Assembly: GCA_000733355.1 (NCBI GenBank)
Contig: JNVV01000022.1
Location: forward strand, 321,742 to 385,741
Reading direction: 5' to 3'
DNA: 64,000 nt
From: Falciphora oryzae
Lineage: Eukaryota > Ascomycota > Sordariomycetes > Magnaporthales > Magnaporthaceae
The notes under the pieces were generated by a model that saw nothing but the letters and a program-made list of their open reading frames with translations, was not told where the DNA came from and did no database searches. Below are positions 20,996 to 32,714 of the stretch, piece by piece. A program made the position numbers and the translations under genes. Position 1 is the first letter of the stretch, and each line of letters starts with the position of its first letter.

Positions 20996-21992
20996 GGGAA
21001 GAATCGGCTGGCGATGGACACCTGGGTATGTTTTAGCTGTACGGCTATCGTTGTCCTCCTGGATTAATCGACGCTCGATGGAAAGTGGCGATGATAATTG
21101 GTAGTGGGCCTCAGGGGGGTTTTGCAACATTCACAGTTGACCTGTCCGTTTAATGCATATTAATACTATCTATAGAGGGTAACATCTGTTCTTCAAACCC
21201 TGACCCTCCTACGTGCTATCCTGGGCATCATAAAACCTATCCTGTGGTCGGCGTATGTAGTCTAGTTGTACCCAATGCTCTCATCTGGCGCGCTTGACTC
21301 TGCTGGCAGGCTAGAATCTGTATCTTCGCCTGGTACTATGACCAGATCTGAGGTTTACCAGCCAGAGTCTCCCGAAAAGTCAGCCCCGAAAAGGCATGGG
21401 GCCATTCATCCCGCCTGTCCCAGTTCATGGGAGAAAAAAGGGCCTAGAGGATGGAAACAAGAAGAGCGATGCAGGTTCGGTCCTACGGCAAGCAGACGCC
21501 TACCACTCTCCCCCGCTGGGTGGGAAGAGGCCGTGGGCAGCAAACAGCGTCTCCGGCCTAGCCCGCTGCGTTGTTGGATATCCTCGGCTCGCCGCCGGTC
21601 GCCGGCATCGTTGCCACCTTGCGGAATGGATCTGATCGCTAAATCCTCACGAGAAGACGATACCACAGGTGAGGTAATTATGAGACGGCAAAAACCCGCG
21701 CCCATCCATGAGCTTGATTTGAATTTGATTATAAGCACACAGCCGTCTATGTCGCCCAATTAAAGCAGATGAGCTAGCATTAGGAGAGGAAGAAAGGAAA
21801 AGTAATAAAATAAATAAGAAAGGCTAGGCGTAAGCAAAGGTTCCGTCGTGGCGGCCCTGCAGACGCTGGGTATCAATATGAAGAAATAAATCCTCCCCGT
21901 GTGCCGCGCATCTTCCGTCGCTGACTTGTTACTGAAATGCAGTAAAAACTCTTGCATTTGGCTCCAGTGACCACCGAGTCTCGACAACCTTC
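20996..21992. other. Convergent 3' flanks, no gene seen
   Basis: Between the 3' ends of the Cys-rich membrane protein (plus) and Brf1 (minus). Short open frames only, with no family features. Confidence 0.5.
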
Positions 21993-24176
21993 TCAATCAT
22001 CAGCAAAAGGGTCGATTTCCGGCTCGGGCTCGTCATCATAATCCGGCGCCTCCTCATCGTCTTCATCTTCGTCCTCGTCTTCATCGGTGCCTGCAGCCCC
22101 AGATGGCTGCTCATCCTCATCCTCTTCTTCCTCTTCGTCCTCGTCGCCCTCATCGGTGGCGGTTGCGGCGACGCTGCCGGCGCGGCTGGTCTGGCGGCTC
22201 GTGACGACGCTAGCGCCCGCAGAGCCAGGCCCTCCGGTGCTGAGCATGCTCCGCACTGCGTCGTAGTCGATGCGCTTGGAGAACTGACGGCGGTCGATCA
22301 TTTCCAGTGTCGCGTCCGTTGCCGAGTCTGCCGGTGAGGTCTGGCCCTCGCCGATGCGCGGCTTCTTGGACCGACTCCGCCCCTTGGGCTTGTTGGCCGC
22401 CAACTTGGCCTTGAACTCCTTCTCCTGCTGCTTGCGCATCCAGTCCTTGTTCTGGTTGACCCACAGCTGCGTCTTGAGCTCGGCCTCCTCCTTGCTGAGC
22501 AGGCAGTACATGACCTCTGGGTCGTCGGCAAACTCGTCCTCCTCGACTTCTCTCGCGTCCAGTTTGGATTGCTGCTCTGGATCCGAGGATTCGAAGAACT
22601 TGAGAGACACGAGCTCGCTGGCGTTGGCGAGACGGAGTGCGCCCTCGACAGTGGCCGGGTTCATCATGTTCTCCGTGATCTCCATCTCGAGTATCTCCTC
22701 GTCCTCAGCCCACTCGTCTGTGACATAGTCAGGCTTTTCGACCTTAGCCTGCTTTCTGACGCTGCTTCCAAAAGGGTACTTCTTCGGGCCTTTGGGGGCT
22801 TGGGAGCCGGCAGCAGGCGTGCTGCCGTCTGCGGCAGGGGCTACTGGGGCGGAGATTACGCTGCCATCCACTCCGAATTGCTGCGCCAGGTCGTCAAGGT
22901 GGGAATTCATATCAGATATTCCTTGCTCGAGGTCCGCGGAGTCCGCCCTCGAACCAGAAGCCGCAGGTTCGTTGTTGTTTGGGACCGGCGGGATGGCAAA
23001 TCCATCGGCATCGACCCGCCGCTCCTCTTCACCGTCGTCCCCGAGCTCGCGCTTTCGCTTGCTCCGCTTCTCCTTCAGCTTTGCTTGGTACTCGGCCGTC
23101 TTTTTATAATATGCTGGGGGATCCATCTGATCGTACAGGAAGTCGCGCACGAGGAAGTCTTCGACCGTCATCTTGGCCGATGGGACCTCGGCGAACTCGT
23201 CCAGCCGCTGTTGCAGGGTGTACATGGTGACCTTGGCAATGAAGACCACCTCCCGAACCGTGCGCCTAAAGTTGTTCATCCTGGCCGCCATGATGAGGCA
23301 GGCGCCACAGATTCCCGACGGCCGACGGCCCATGACCATCCAGTCCCTGTCCATGCGCTGGACCAGACGCACAGCCGTGTTGGCCACCTTGTTGGTCTTG
23401 TCGCCGAACTCGAGGCGGGCGGCAAAGCGGTAGATCAAGTCCTCGACAAATATGGGATTGTAGTTGCCGCCGGCACCAATGTCGCGGATGAAGACCTTGT
23501 ACATGCGGCCGAGATGGAACACGTCGTGCTGGACCAGGTCGGCCAGGTCCATGAGCATGATCTTGCAGGTCGACTCCTTGCGGCAGGCGGCATACAGGCA
23601 CATGGCGGCGACGTACTGCGAGGACCGGCCCTGGGTGAAGTTCCTGGAGCTGGCGAGCTTGTACAGTTGGACGGCACTGTTGATGGTGCGCTCTGGAAGG
23701 TTGAGCTGGTGGGCAAATCCGGTGATTAGGCTCTTGGCCTCACGCAGAGCTTTCTCCTTGGCCTCGGTGGATGTGCTCGTGCCGGCGATACGCCGTCCGC
23801 CCTGGCCGCCCGAGAGACGGACACCTCCCTGGTCGGGGCCGATGTAGCTACCCTGCACCATGGCGGCGCCCTGCGAGGTCTCTCCGAACTGGATCTCGGC
23901 AACAATGTTGGTGTCGTCGGCGACTCGGCCACAGGTCCGGCAGGTTCCGTCGACAATATTGGGGTTCGGGCAGTTCTTGTTGGGGCATTGTGATTTCCTG
24001 CCGGCCGGCTGGGGGCGCGGCTGAGGCGGCGGCGACATGGAGGCGGCCACGCCCCGGTTCGCTTGCTGGTTCCTCCATGCCTGGTCCTGGAGGGCCTTGA
24101 CGGGATTCGGGCGGGCGGCGGGCTTTGGTCTCCCCAGGCCGCTGGCCCTCCGGGGCACGCTCAGGCCGGGGGGCAT
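21993..24176 (-). CDS. BRF1: TFIIIB subunit Brf1 (RNA polymerase III initiation factor)
   Basis: One exon encodes 727 residues from the ATG at 24176. The frame is open upstream, but the extra stretch is Arg/Ser-rich and unlike the family. An internal Met at residue 47 is another possible start. A zinc ribbon uses Cys64, Cys69, Cys79 and Cys82. Two cyclin-like TFIIB repeats follow (about 145-320), recognisable by LNLPERTINSAVQLYKLASS, QYVAAMCLYAACRKE, RLVQRMDRDWMVMGRRPSGI and CGACLIMAARMNNF. Farther on is the Brf1-specific TBP-binding block (DDPEVMYCLLSKEEAELKTQ, LWVNQNKDWMRKQQEKEF). The C-terminus is an acidic tail of Asp/Glu runs. Brf1 joins TBP and Bdp1 to form TFIIIB, which recruits Pol III to tRNA and 5S genes in the nucleus. 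Confidence 0.95.
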   Translation of the reverse strand: MPPGLSVPRRASGLGRPKPAARPNPVKALQDQAWRNQQANRGVAASMSPPPQPRPQPAGRKSQCPNKNCPNPNIVDGTCRTCGRVADDTNIVAEIQFGETSQGAAMVQGSYIGPDQGGVRLSGGQGGRRIAGTSTSTEAKEKALREAKSLITGFAHQLNLPERTINSAVQLYKLASSRNFTQGRSSQYVAAMCLYAACRKESTCKIMLMDLADLVQHDVFHLGRMYKVFIRDIGAGGNYNPIFVEDLIYRFAARLEFGDKTNKVANTAVRLVQRMDRDWMVMGRRPSGICGACLIMAARMNNFRRTVREVVFIAKVTMYTLQQRLDEFAEVPSAKMTVEDFLVRDFLYDQMDPPAYYKKTAEYQAKLKEKRSKRKRELGDDGEEERRVDADGFAIPPVPNNNEPAASGSRADSADLEQGISDMNSHLDDLAQQFGVDGSVISAPVAPAADGSTPAAGSQAPKGPKKYPFGSSVRKQAKVEKPDYVTDEWAEDEEILEMEITENMMNPATVEGALRLANASELVSLKFFESSDPEQQSKLDAREVEEDEFADDPEVMYCLLSKEEAELKTQLWVNQNKDWMRKQQEKEFKAKLAANKPKGRSRSKKPRIGEGQTSPADSATDATLEMIDRRQFSKRIDYDAVRSMLSTGGPGSAGASVVTSRQTSRAGSVAATATDEGDEDEEEEEDEDEQPSGAAGTDEDEDEDEDDEEAPDYDDEPEPEIDPFADD

Positions 24177-26791
24177 GCTGCAAAAGCGCGCCGCTCTAGC
24201 GGCAGCAAGCAAGGAGGAATGCAAGCGGCGGCGGCTGTGGAGCGGCGACAGGCTTCGGCTCGGCGACAGGCGGCCAATGAGGGTGACTGTTCGGGTACTT
24301 TGGTGCAGGGCGGGAAGAGGGGAGGCGCATGTAAGTCGTGGCAACTCGTTCAACCAGTCGTCGAGACTAGGCCCTCGTGGAAGACGCGGAGCTGTGATTT
24401 TTGTCGGGTCGCGATTCCGCAGTTGTCGTTGCTGAGGGACTGGAACGATACTTGTGTTTGTGGAGGAAACCGGCAAAATTCTTTGGTGGGGTTGAGGCCC
24501 CCGTTGGCCGAGGGGATCAAGTGGCGGGAAAGGCTACTTGACGGTCACGTGGAGCGAACTGCCTTTGAATATCCACGGTTCGAGCCCGCCTTCGGACGTT
24601 TGTGCATCTGGGAATTGTGGGAAGGCAAAAAGAGGTATTCTTTGGTTCTTTTGAACTGTCCGTCCCGCAAAGAGAGCTCTAGTTTTCTTGCCTCACTTTT
24701 GGTGGCAATGCCATAAACAGTCACTCGCCTCGTAAATAGCGCTCCAGAGAAAAGAATGAATTCCCGGCGCCTCATCAAGGAGTCAGGCACGCCATCGTTT
24801 TGTTCTTTTGGCACCTGCACTCCTCGAGAGGGTTTGGCATATTGAACATCAAATTCCTTATTACCAACAAGTCGCGACCAATTACCTGAACTGGAGGGGC
24901 AGTTGCTTGCACAAGCCAGTGAAGGGCAGTGAACGGGTGTGTCCGTTGCACCACCGCAGCCAAAAACCCTCCGTCGCAGTCACCGAGATGGTCGCGAAAA
25001 AAATGGCGTTGTCAATAGAAGCTGGCGTGGCCTTCAGGGGGAGTCGAGAGCCTGGAAAAAGCACGTCGCCCATTCCTCTATTGTCAAAGTGGGCCTCATT
25101 TCCAGCCAGAGCTGTGATTCAGTGGGTGCAGGGCAACAATCAGGGCAGCCGCGCCCCGGACAGGCCTCATCCTTGACCACCACATGCAGGTGCTTTTTTT
25201 TTTCTTTTTCTTTTCTTATTGCTGCCAAGACCTCTCGAAGCTCAGAAAGCATTCACAGTGACATGCTGCCGTCGCCTCGACTGCTGCAGCCACAATTATT
25301 AGCACTGTATCAATTCACAAATTGTCACAAAGGTCTGCGCTGTCCAATCTGTTCTGCCGGCTAAAAACACCGATTGGACAGGCGCAAACGGAGAGGGGCT
25401 GTGTTGACTGCCGCATGCTGCTGCTGCACGCCCTCGCCCGAGTGTGAGTGGAAAGCTCGCTGTCTGGACAGACGAGGCGACCAGTATCTTGCCCGCAATT
25501 GGGCCGCCCCAACTCAGACAGCTCGGACAATTGTACCAATTCGCCCCCCTAAGCTTTGCGTCTTCGGCAGACTTCGGCCGCATTCCCTCGATACCGCAGG
25601 CCGCCGCGCCGTTTCTTTGGTCGAAGCGCATCGAGTGCTACTGCGGCGCCAAACCCCGTAGACGCTGGCCGCCCGTTGTCATTTGCTTCGCACCGGCCTT
25701 CTTGAATTGATGCTGGCCACGTGGCTGGCTGGCTCCCAGTTCTAGATAACTCTATCTACCTGCACCTAGCAAACGGCGTTCTAGGTCGTGAACAAGCTTC
25801 TGTTCGTCGCCTCAGCTGGCGGCAATGTCGTGGCCCACTATCAAGTGAGGAGGCGGCCACGATTGCAGCAAGAAGGTAAGGGAGCCGACGTGTGCAGTTG
25901 AGGGCTGTGGATGCGCTACGAATGCGCTACGGATGCGCTGTGTTGACCGCGGGCAGGCTGTGCGCTGCGGTGACGGAAAAGTACCACCTCGATGCGATCC
26001 TGGCGAACACCAGGACCAGAGCCCTGCTCGTGCAGCCAAGCTGGTGACGGCATGCGTGGTGCCCCTGCCCCGCCGCCCAACCAGAGCCTTGCATTTCGGC
26101 CATCGTCCATCCATGGGCCAAGGGTGTCCGCTGCTAGCGGTGCCACACACCACCAACCCCAAGGGCCCAAGGGCTTGCCTGCCACCAAGCAGCCGCCAGC
26201 CCAGCAACCAACCAACCTGTCCCATCCCACCCGTCCTCGCCGTGCCGTGCGGGTGTGCGTGTGTGCACCCTGTACGTGCGTGCGCATCGCAGCTTGGTGG
26301 TGCGCAGGCATCCGCCCAGCCTTCCTTCCCCGCGCCCGCCATATAAATATGCGCCGGGTCCCCGTCACCGTCCCCGAAGGCGCCCCCCTCCTTTTTTCTG
26401 TCTTCCTCCCCCTTACACACAACCAACGGGTCGCAAACTCATAGGATATCTCTTCAGCCCTTTTTCAGTCAATCCCCCCTGAAAGATATTCTACCCGGGC
26501 CCCTGTCAATCTTTTGTGCGTCACCTCCCACTCTCTTTTTCGCATCTTTGGCTTTCCCTTCCTTGATATCTTTTTTCGCTCGTTCCGTCGCTCTCTTGGT
26601 CGAATCCCCCACACCGAAGCCGAATAGCCGATCTGCTAAAGGGGCCGTTTTCCCCTCCTCTTCCCCTTTCGCTTGTTATTCGGCTTCCTAGTCCCGTTCG
26701 CTGCGAGCACCCGATTGCCACTACCCCCGACGCCGATACCGTACCCGATACCGAACTGCCCGCCCCCCTGGACATCCGTGCAGCCTTCAAG
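24177..26791. other. 2.6-kb divergent intergenic region
   Basis: Holds the promoters of Brf1 (minus) and the BTB gene (plus). A pyrimidine-rich block at about 26380-26700 leads into the BTB gene. No coding region is supported. Confidence 0.45.
26342..26348 (+). promoter_or_regulatory. TATA-like box (TATAAAT) for the BTB gene
   Basis: Lies about 450 bp before the BTB gene start and is followed by a C/T-rich leader typical of fungal promoters and 5' UTRs. Assignment is by position only. Confidence 0.35.
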
Positions 26792-27796
26792 ATGTTCAAG
26801 CGCTCCTTCCGGTCCGGCAACAAGGAGCACTCCCAAGGCGGGAGCGGCGGCATGGACGCGCACCACCGCGTGGACAAGTCGTCGAGGTTGACGAGGAAAG
26901 GCGCCGGCGGCAATGCGGGCTCCGGGCGGGATCCACAGAAGCTGTCGAAACTGCAGCGGTCGCTCTCAAGCGCCGAGGAGGCCTCCGCGGCGGCGAACAA
27001 GCCTTCGTCGCAGTGGAAGCAGGGCGCAAGCCCCAAGTCCCTGGCGCCCTCGCCCATCGTCACGCTGGCGATCGGGCAGGAAGGGCGGCTGTTTGCGGCG
27101 CACGAGGACGTGCTGTGCCAGAGCCCCTTCTTCGAGGCGCTCTGCCAGGAACAATACCTCGAGGCGCAGAGCAAGAGGATTGCCCTGCCCGAGGAGGAGC
27201 CTGAGGTGTTCTCAGGCGTGCTGGAGTACCTCTACAAGGGCGACTACTACCCGCGCTTGCTTCACAACAAGCACCGAAACTCTTGGGAACTAGAGGACTC
27301 CGACCCGCGCCAACGCCACACCCCACACTCATCCCCCAACCCCAACGAAACCGGAGGCGGCCGCGCCGGCAGCGCCAGCAGCTCGCCGTACGTGCCCTCC
27401 GCGGTCGAGGCGACCGTCTACATCTCGGCTGTCGACCAGCACCTGCTGCGCGACACCGTCATCTACTGCGCCGCTGAGCGGTACGGGCTCGAGGAGCTCA
27501 AGCGACTGGCCCTGCGCAAGCAGGGGCTCCAGTCCGGCATCGACGTGGGAACCATCCTGCGCTCCGCCCAGTACTGCTACGCGCACACGCCCGACTCGGA
27601 CAGCCGCCTGCGCGCTCACTACCTTGCACTGATCATCCGGTGCAGAAAGACCTTCAAACGGAGCGGCACCATGCAGGCCGAGATGGAGCGCGGTGGAGAG
27701 GGCTCCAAGCTGTACTTTGACCTGTTTGTCGCGCTGTGCAACCACCTGGACGATGTCATCGACGCGGGTAATGCCCGCTCCCCGAGAAACATCTGA
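26792..27796 (+). CDS. BTB/POZ domain protein
   Basis: A single exon encodes 334 residues. The N-terminal 80 or so are basic and Ser/Gly-rich. The BTB fold begins near residue 88 (IVTLAIGQEGRLFAAHEDVL) and continues through SPFFEALCQEQYLEAQSKRI, EEPEVFSGVLEYLYKGDYYP and, after a low-complexity insert of about 40 residues (Pro/Ser/Gly), VEATVYISAVDQHLLRDTVI and YCAAERYGLEELKRLALRKQ. BTB domains dimerise and often act as substrate adaptors for cullin-3 ubiquitin ligases. In fungi, stand-alone BTB proteins of this size are numerous and largely uncharacterised. I see no Kelch, MATH or zinc-finger partner domain. An ATG in good context, directly after a pyrimidine-rich leader, supports the start. 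Confidence 0.88.
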   Translation: MFKRSFRSGNKEHSQGGSGGMDAHHRVDKSSRLTRKGAGGNAGSGRDPQKLSKLQRSLSSAEEASAAANKPSSQWKQGASPKSLAPSPIVTLAIGQEGRLFAAHEDVLCQSPFFEALCQEQYLEAQSKRIALPEEEPEVFSGVLEYLYKGDYYPRLLHNKHRNSWELEDSDPRQRHTPHSSPNPNETGGGRAGSASSSPYVPSAVEATVYISAVDQHLLRDTVIYCAAERYGLEELKRLALRKQGLQSGIDVGTILRSAQYCYAHTPDSDSRLRAHYLALIIRCRKTFKRSGTMQAEMERGGEGSKLYFDLFVALCNHLDDVIDAGNARSPRNI

Positions 27797-29723
27797 AGGG
27801 CGATGGTTTGGACCTGCGTTTTTTTCGTCTCACTTTTGGCCCTCTGGGCGAAAGACAAAAAAGTCTTGGCTTGCCGGCGGCACCTGTCTACCCGCCCTAG
27901 CGGCGTGGCGACTTGATGCCAATGGGAGCAAGGCCTTCCGAGGCCAGCAGCTTCATCCAGGTCTCCCGGGCGTTCTAAGGCGTTAAGACTCATTTCGCGA
28001 AAGGGAAGGCATACACTACGCGACGATCGATTTGCTCGCAAGAGCCGAGGATCCGGAGTTCAGGCGCAATTCTGTTGTGTTCTTTTCGTCGTTTACTCGG
28101 GCAATCTCCCACTCTTCTCGGCGTTCATCTTGTTTTTGCGTTCCACCTCGTTTGCAGCTCCCAACCATGGTTCGTCAGATTGGAAACACCATTTGGGAGA
28201 ATGACTTTACTGTCTTTCTTCACTTCTCTCAGAAGGTTGGCCGACCGATTTTGATGATTCCAAGGGGGTGAGAGGGGATGGCCTAATCAGTTGATCCGAC
28301 ACACGGGAGATCACGACCAGCCCCGGTATACCGACGGGAGGAAAGCAAGCCTAGATTCCCCTCTGCCCTCTTGTTGTGTTATTTCCGCATCGTTTTGCCT
28401 TGTTTCTTTCCTGATTTGCTGTTTTCCTGTCCTAAAAGTATACCCCGGGGTGGATTTCTTTCCTGACCTTGTTTGGCTTTCACAAGCCTGGCGTTTTTGG
28501 GAGTCTTTGTCGATTCATTTATACCACAAACACCGGGCGGAAGGAGGGTGAACAGGGGTTGACGGATGCGATCCAGGGGTAACGGCCCCTTGAACAATCG
28601 ACGACAAGCAGCCCACCGCGTCAACCCGTCTTTGACGAAGAAGAACCCCCATCGAAAAGAAAAACAAAAAAGAACAAAAAAAAGAGAGGGAAAGGCGTTT
28701 GCTTTTGACACTCCACTCGGACGGTCCCTGGCGCGGAGAGGCGGACGGACGGGCTCGGCTGGGCCTCGAAGGCTCCACCGACCCTAAAATCCCTAGAGCC
28801 CTTCCCGCGGTCACCACCGCTTGACAAATCTCCGCTACAACGGCGCAATATCATCCTTTTTTTCCTTTGTCAAATTCAAGCCACACAAAAAAGAATGATA
28901 TCACAGCTGGCGGGGGGTTCTTTTCTTTCGGGGCCTGCATTGGCATAGCTATCGCGGAAGGATGGCGGTTCATTCATTCGATATGATGATGATGAGATCA
29001 CGAACTTTCCCCTTCTTATTGTTGAATCACATAGCCCCAAGCCCATCAGAGAGGGGGTTTGCCGGGCGGAGGAGGGGTTTTATTCTAGAGTTTCGTCAGG
29101 TCTCCCAGTGGAGAGACCCCGCTTGTCTCTACGCCCTTTGAGGGTCTAGGTAATGAGAGAGTCGGCCACCTCACAACCTGATGCTCCGATCGATGAACGT
29201 TGACTGGTGAACACCTTGGTGGCGGGGCAAGCCGGAGGATTATTGACATCTTGGTATTCTTAGGGCGACAGGATGCATGCTTGGCCCTTTAGGTGTCTCT
29301 GGACCGTCGCACACGAGGGAGAGCGCAGTTGCCAGGTAAGGAAACTCCGTCAGGTTTGCAGCGGCCCACCCGCCTGCTGCAGGGCGAGTAGGTTCGGGCT
29401 CGCTTCACCAAGACTACCTAAGCTGGAGGGCCTCAACCTCCGCTCCGAAGTGTCTCCGCGACGTAGCGCAGCCGTAGTGTGCCATCGTGCCATCCGCGGC
29501 TGCCAAGAGCGGGTTTGCGGAATGACGTCCCGCTGTCTGTGGAAAAGCCTGGCCGTATTAGCCGACATATTGCGTGTCAAATCCGAGGTCTGAACCCCGC
29601 ACCGGTCCCACGACGACATCATCTCGAAGAGTAGCGTGGGCTGAGAATCGTGTATAAAGAGACCACGTATCCGAGCCTTCTAGATCGTCCTGTTGTTCTC
29701 TGTCTACCTGCGTAAATAGGAAC
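27797..29723. other. 1.9-kb intergenic region
   Basis: 3' flank of the BTB gene and promoter side of the DUF1349 gene. An A/G-rich block lies at 28637-28695 and a small hairpin (GGTCTC with GAGACC) near 29098-29117. No supported coding region. Confidence 0.45.
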
Positions 29724-30533
29724 ATGAAGCTCTCAATCATTGTTGCTGCTACTGCCACTCTATCAACCTTGTCACTTGCTTCGCCCGCCTCCGAATCCCA
29801 GTCTGCAGCCATGGGCACCTTTACCATCACGGCCAAGAGTGGCACCGATGCCTGGCGCAAGCCGCCCTCAACTAACGACTTCAACGGTACGTGCGGCCTG
29901 GGGAACTGATCTGTTGTCATCCGTCTGCAGGAGACAAAAGACGAGAGGGAGGCAGTGATGCTGACGCTCATCCGCTGACTGACACACACAGCCCCAACCT
30001 TTGTCCCCGCTGGGGTCAAGTCCACCGGGCCGATCTCCAAGTTCAAGTCGGTCTCGGCCTCCTTCTCCTTCACGCCGACGGTGCTCTACGACCAGGCCGG
30101 CGTCATACTGGCCATGCGGCCGGCGGGCTCGGCCAAGGACGCGCCGCCGCCCAAGTGGATCAAGACGGGCGTCGAGATGCTCAACGGCACGCCCTGCATG
30201 GGCACCGTCGCGACCGAGTCCTGGTCCGACTGGTCGCTGGCCCCCGTGCCGGACGAGGCCGTCTTCCTGCCCGAGGGGGCGCCGGGCGGCAGGAAGGGCT
30301 ACACGAGCGTCCTGGTCGAGAAGGGCGGCGACGACCCCAAGGCGCCGACGCTGTGGGTGTACGTGGTGACCGAGTCCGGCGACAAGAAGCCGCTGCGCGA
30401 GGTCTGCTGGGTGTTCGACCCGGCCATCGCGGACTGGGAGCTGGAGGTCGCGGCGTTCGCGGCCAGGCCGCAGGCCGCGCCCGACGCGCTCACGTCTGAG
30501 TTCCGGAGTTTCGATGCGCAGTGGAGCGAGTGA
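29724..30533 (+). CDS. DUF1349 (REE1-like) protein with an N-terminal signal-like segment
   Basis: Two exons (29724-29886 and 29992-30533) with a 105-bp intron (GTACGT..CACAG) give 234 residues. The body is a DUF1349 beta-sandwich of the concanavalin-A-like type: FTITAKSGTDAWRKPPSTND, then after splicing FKSVSASFSFTPTVLYDQAG, PPKWIKTGVEMLNGTPCMGT and VATESWSDWSLAPV. Yeast REE1, which regulates enolase 1, belongs to this group, so a carbohydrate or regulatory role is possible but unproven. The N-terminus MKLSIIVAATATLSTLSLAS looks like a secretion signal, which is unusual for the family. Initiation at the internal Met in MGTFTI (residue 30) would remove it and give a cytosolic form. Confidence 0.8.
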
Positions 30534-31157
30534 GAGGGACCAGATGCCTAGGTACCTAGCTAAACATAATTCCGAAGCTGTGTATACCACGTGTGGGAAT
30601 ATCACACCCGTTGTCCTGGATCCCTCCTTTTTTTTTTTTTCCTGCGGAAATCGTTCCAGTGTGTTTCTCTTTGCGCCACCAATTGAATGCGTGGGGTCCG
30701 CCAAACTGCTGGACCCCATAAAACATTAGACAAAAGGTGAAATCGACACAAAGAACGGGAGCACCGTAAGTAGCGAGAACACCTAATACATTGTTAAAAC
30801 AGTAATGGGATCGAATTTTATCAGTCTTCTCGTGTTTTCTTCTCCGCTTGGTCCGAGTTAAAGGTGGTCGAGAAACCCGCGTCGAAACCCAGGCTGGCCA
30901 GATTGGGATCGTATGGTGGATTCGATTTTGGTCAACTTCGCCAGCCAATCAGCGGCGTGTCCATTTTGAGTACCAGCCAGCTCGCCTCAGTCAATTCGGT
31001 AAGCTGTCATCAGAGAGCCGCAAGCTTCGCGACGGCGCACCCCTCCAATTCTGGTCGCGAATTCGCACATCTTGGGCGACAGCCGACACCCCCAGACTCA
31101 ATTGCTTGTTTGCATGATCGATACCCGTCGTCCAGACAGGTCTTGGACGCATTCGCC
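30534..31157. other. Intergenic region upstream of SEC11
   Basis: A/T-richer flank with a T-tract near 30628-30639. No coding region seen. Confidence 0.45.
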
Positions 31158-31823
31158 ATGCTTTCCGGCCTCCAAAATCCGAGGCAAGCTGCCTCGCAGC
31201 TGCTCAACTTTGCCCTGGTTCTGTCCACGGCATTCATGGTACGCACCCGCTGCCCACGCACTCTTCGACAGGCCGACCTAGCGATCGACTAACCGCCGCG
31301 ACAGATGTGGAAGGGCCTCTCCGTCATCAGCGACTCCCCCTCGCCCATCGTCGTCGTCCTCTCGGGATCGATGGAGCCCGCCTTTCAGCGCGGTGATCTG
31401 CTCCTCCTCTGGAACCGGAACCTGGTGCAGGAAACAGACGTTGGCGAGATCGTGGTTTACAACGTGAAGGGCAAAGACATTCCCATCGTTCACAGGGTTG
31501 TCAGGAAGTTTGGCACTGGGTAAGGGACATCTCGATCTGCCTCGAGTGGAGCGCACTACGTCGTCGTCCAGCTTGCTAACTCAACGTCTCCTGCACACAG
31601 TCCCAAGGCGAAGCTGCTCACCAAGGGCGACAACAACCCCTCCGACGACACGGAGCTCTACGCGAAGAACCAAGACTATCTCGAGAGGGAAGACATCATC
31701 GGCAGCGTTGTGGCATACTTCCCATTTGTCGGTTATGTTACCATCATGCTCTCAGAGCATCCATGGATGAAGACGGCCATGCTTGGCATCATGGGACTCA
31801 TGGTCGTGCTTCAACGCGAATAG
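31158..31823 (+). CDS. SEC11: Signal peptidase complex catalytic subunit Sec11
   Basis: Three exons (31158-31238, 31305-31519 and 31601-31823) with GT..AG introns of 66 and 81 bp encode 172 residues, the usual Sec11 length. The N-terminal anchor ([13 protein letters not shown]) crosses the ER membrane. The S26-family catalytic serine lies in LSGSMEPAF (Ser49), followed by GDLLLLWNR. The catalytic histidine is in IPIVHRVV (His90), and the conserved aspartates are in [10 protein letters not shown] (Asp109 and Asp115). A second hydrophobic segment near the C-terminus ([17 protein letters not shown]) is also typical. The enzyme cleaves signal peptides in the ER lumen as part of the signal peptidase complex and is essential in yeast. 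All signature blocks are intact, so this should be active. Confidence 0.95.
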
Positions 31824-32714
31824 AACTCCAAATATCTGCCTCCTTTTTGACGCTTCTTTTTTTCACACGGGAAACCAGGCAGAAGAAGCACCGACAGTCG
31901 GGGCTCAAAAGTTTATATCAAAATGTCATCCCGGGACCTGTTTATTCCCCCTTGTGCATTGTAGGTGGCGCGCTTTCTTTTTTATCTTTATTTTTACTTG
32001 AGATGCGGAGACGTCCATGGGGTCGGTTCGATGGATGGCCTGTTCTCGCGACCCAGATCCGAGCCTGGGCGAGGGCCGAGGGGCAGGCAGGGGCTCAGCT
32101 TGCCTTGGCAGGCTGTTGGCAGTGCCAGACAGCGCCATTCATCGACAGCCTGCCAGCCGTGCATCTTACATGCGATGTACTGCCCCCTAGATTGTTTGCC
32201 TAGGAGGTACATCGCGACAGGGGTCAGCATCCTCCTTCTTACCTACATGAGGCCACCACCCAGACAGTCCTACTTGGCCATCCTATTCCGGCTGTGCTGA
32301 AGGAGATCGCGACAAAGAGGTGGGGGCGGTGGCGTTGACTATTCCGCGCCATTGGCTTCCGAAATGAGCCTCGTTACCGAGCGTTCCTGAACGATGGCCC
32401 TAGCACCCCGTACCTAGTGCTATTATTGTCTCGCCCTGTTTCCTTTTCATCCCCCATCTTCCCATTCTGCCCATCCAAGCTTTCTTTTGCTTGCTTCGGT
32501 GTTTTTCCGCAAGATAAACCACCGATCCCCTCCTGCTACCGTGGCGCGCCTTCTATCTTGCGGTTCAAGAAGGGCGTTTTGTCGGCAAATCGGGAGACTC
32601 CTCGAGTTCCGAGGACGACCGGGCTGGGACGAACCGTTCCGGCAGTTGGGTCCAAGGTGCTCGCCGGGCTCGCTTCGCCGTCGACCAACATCACAGCCAC
32701 CAACTCCCGCGACC
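31824..32714. other. Intergenic region upstream of the tetraspan gene
   Basis: No supported coding region. The last 250 bp are pyrimidine-rich in places and probably include the promoter and 5' UTR of the next gene. Confidence 0.45.

Noticed and set aside
22569..23729. 386-codon plus-strand open frame
   Set aside because: Wholly antisense to the conserved part of Brf1.
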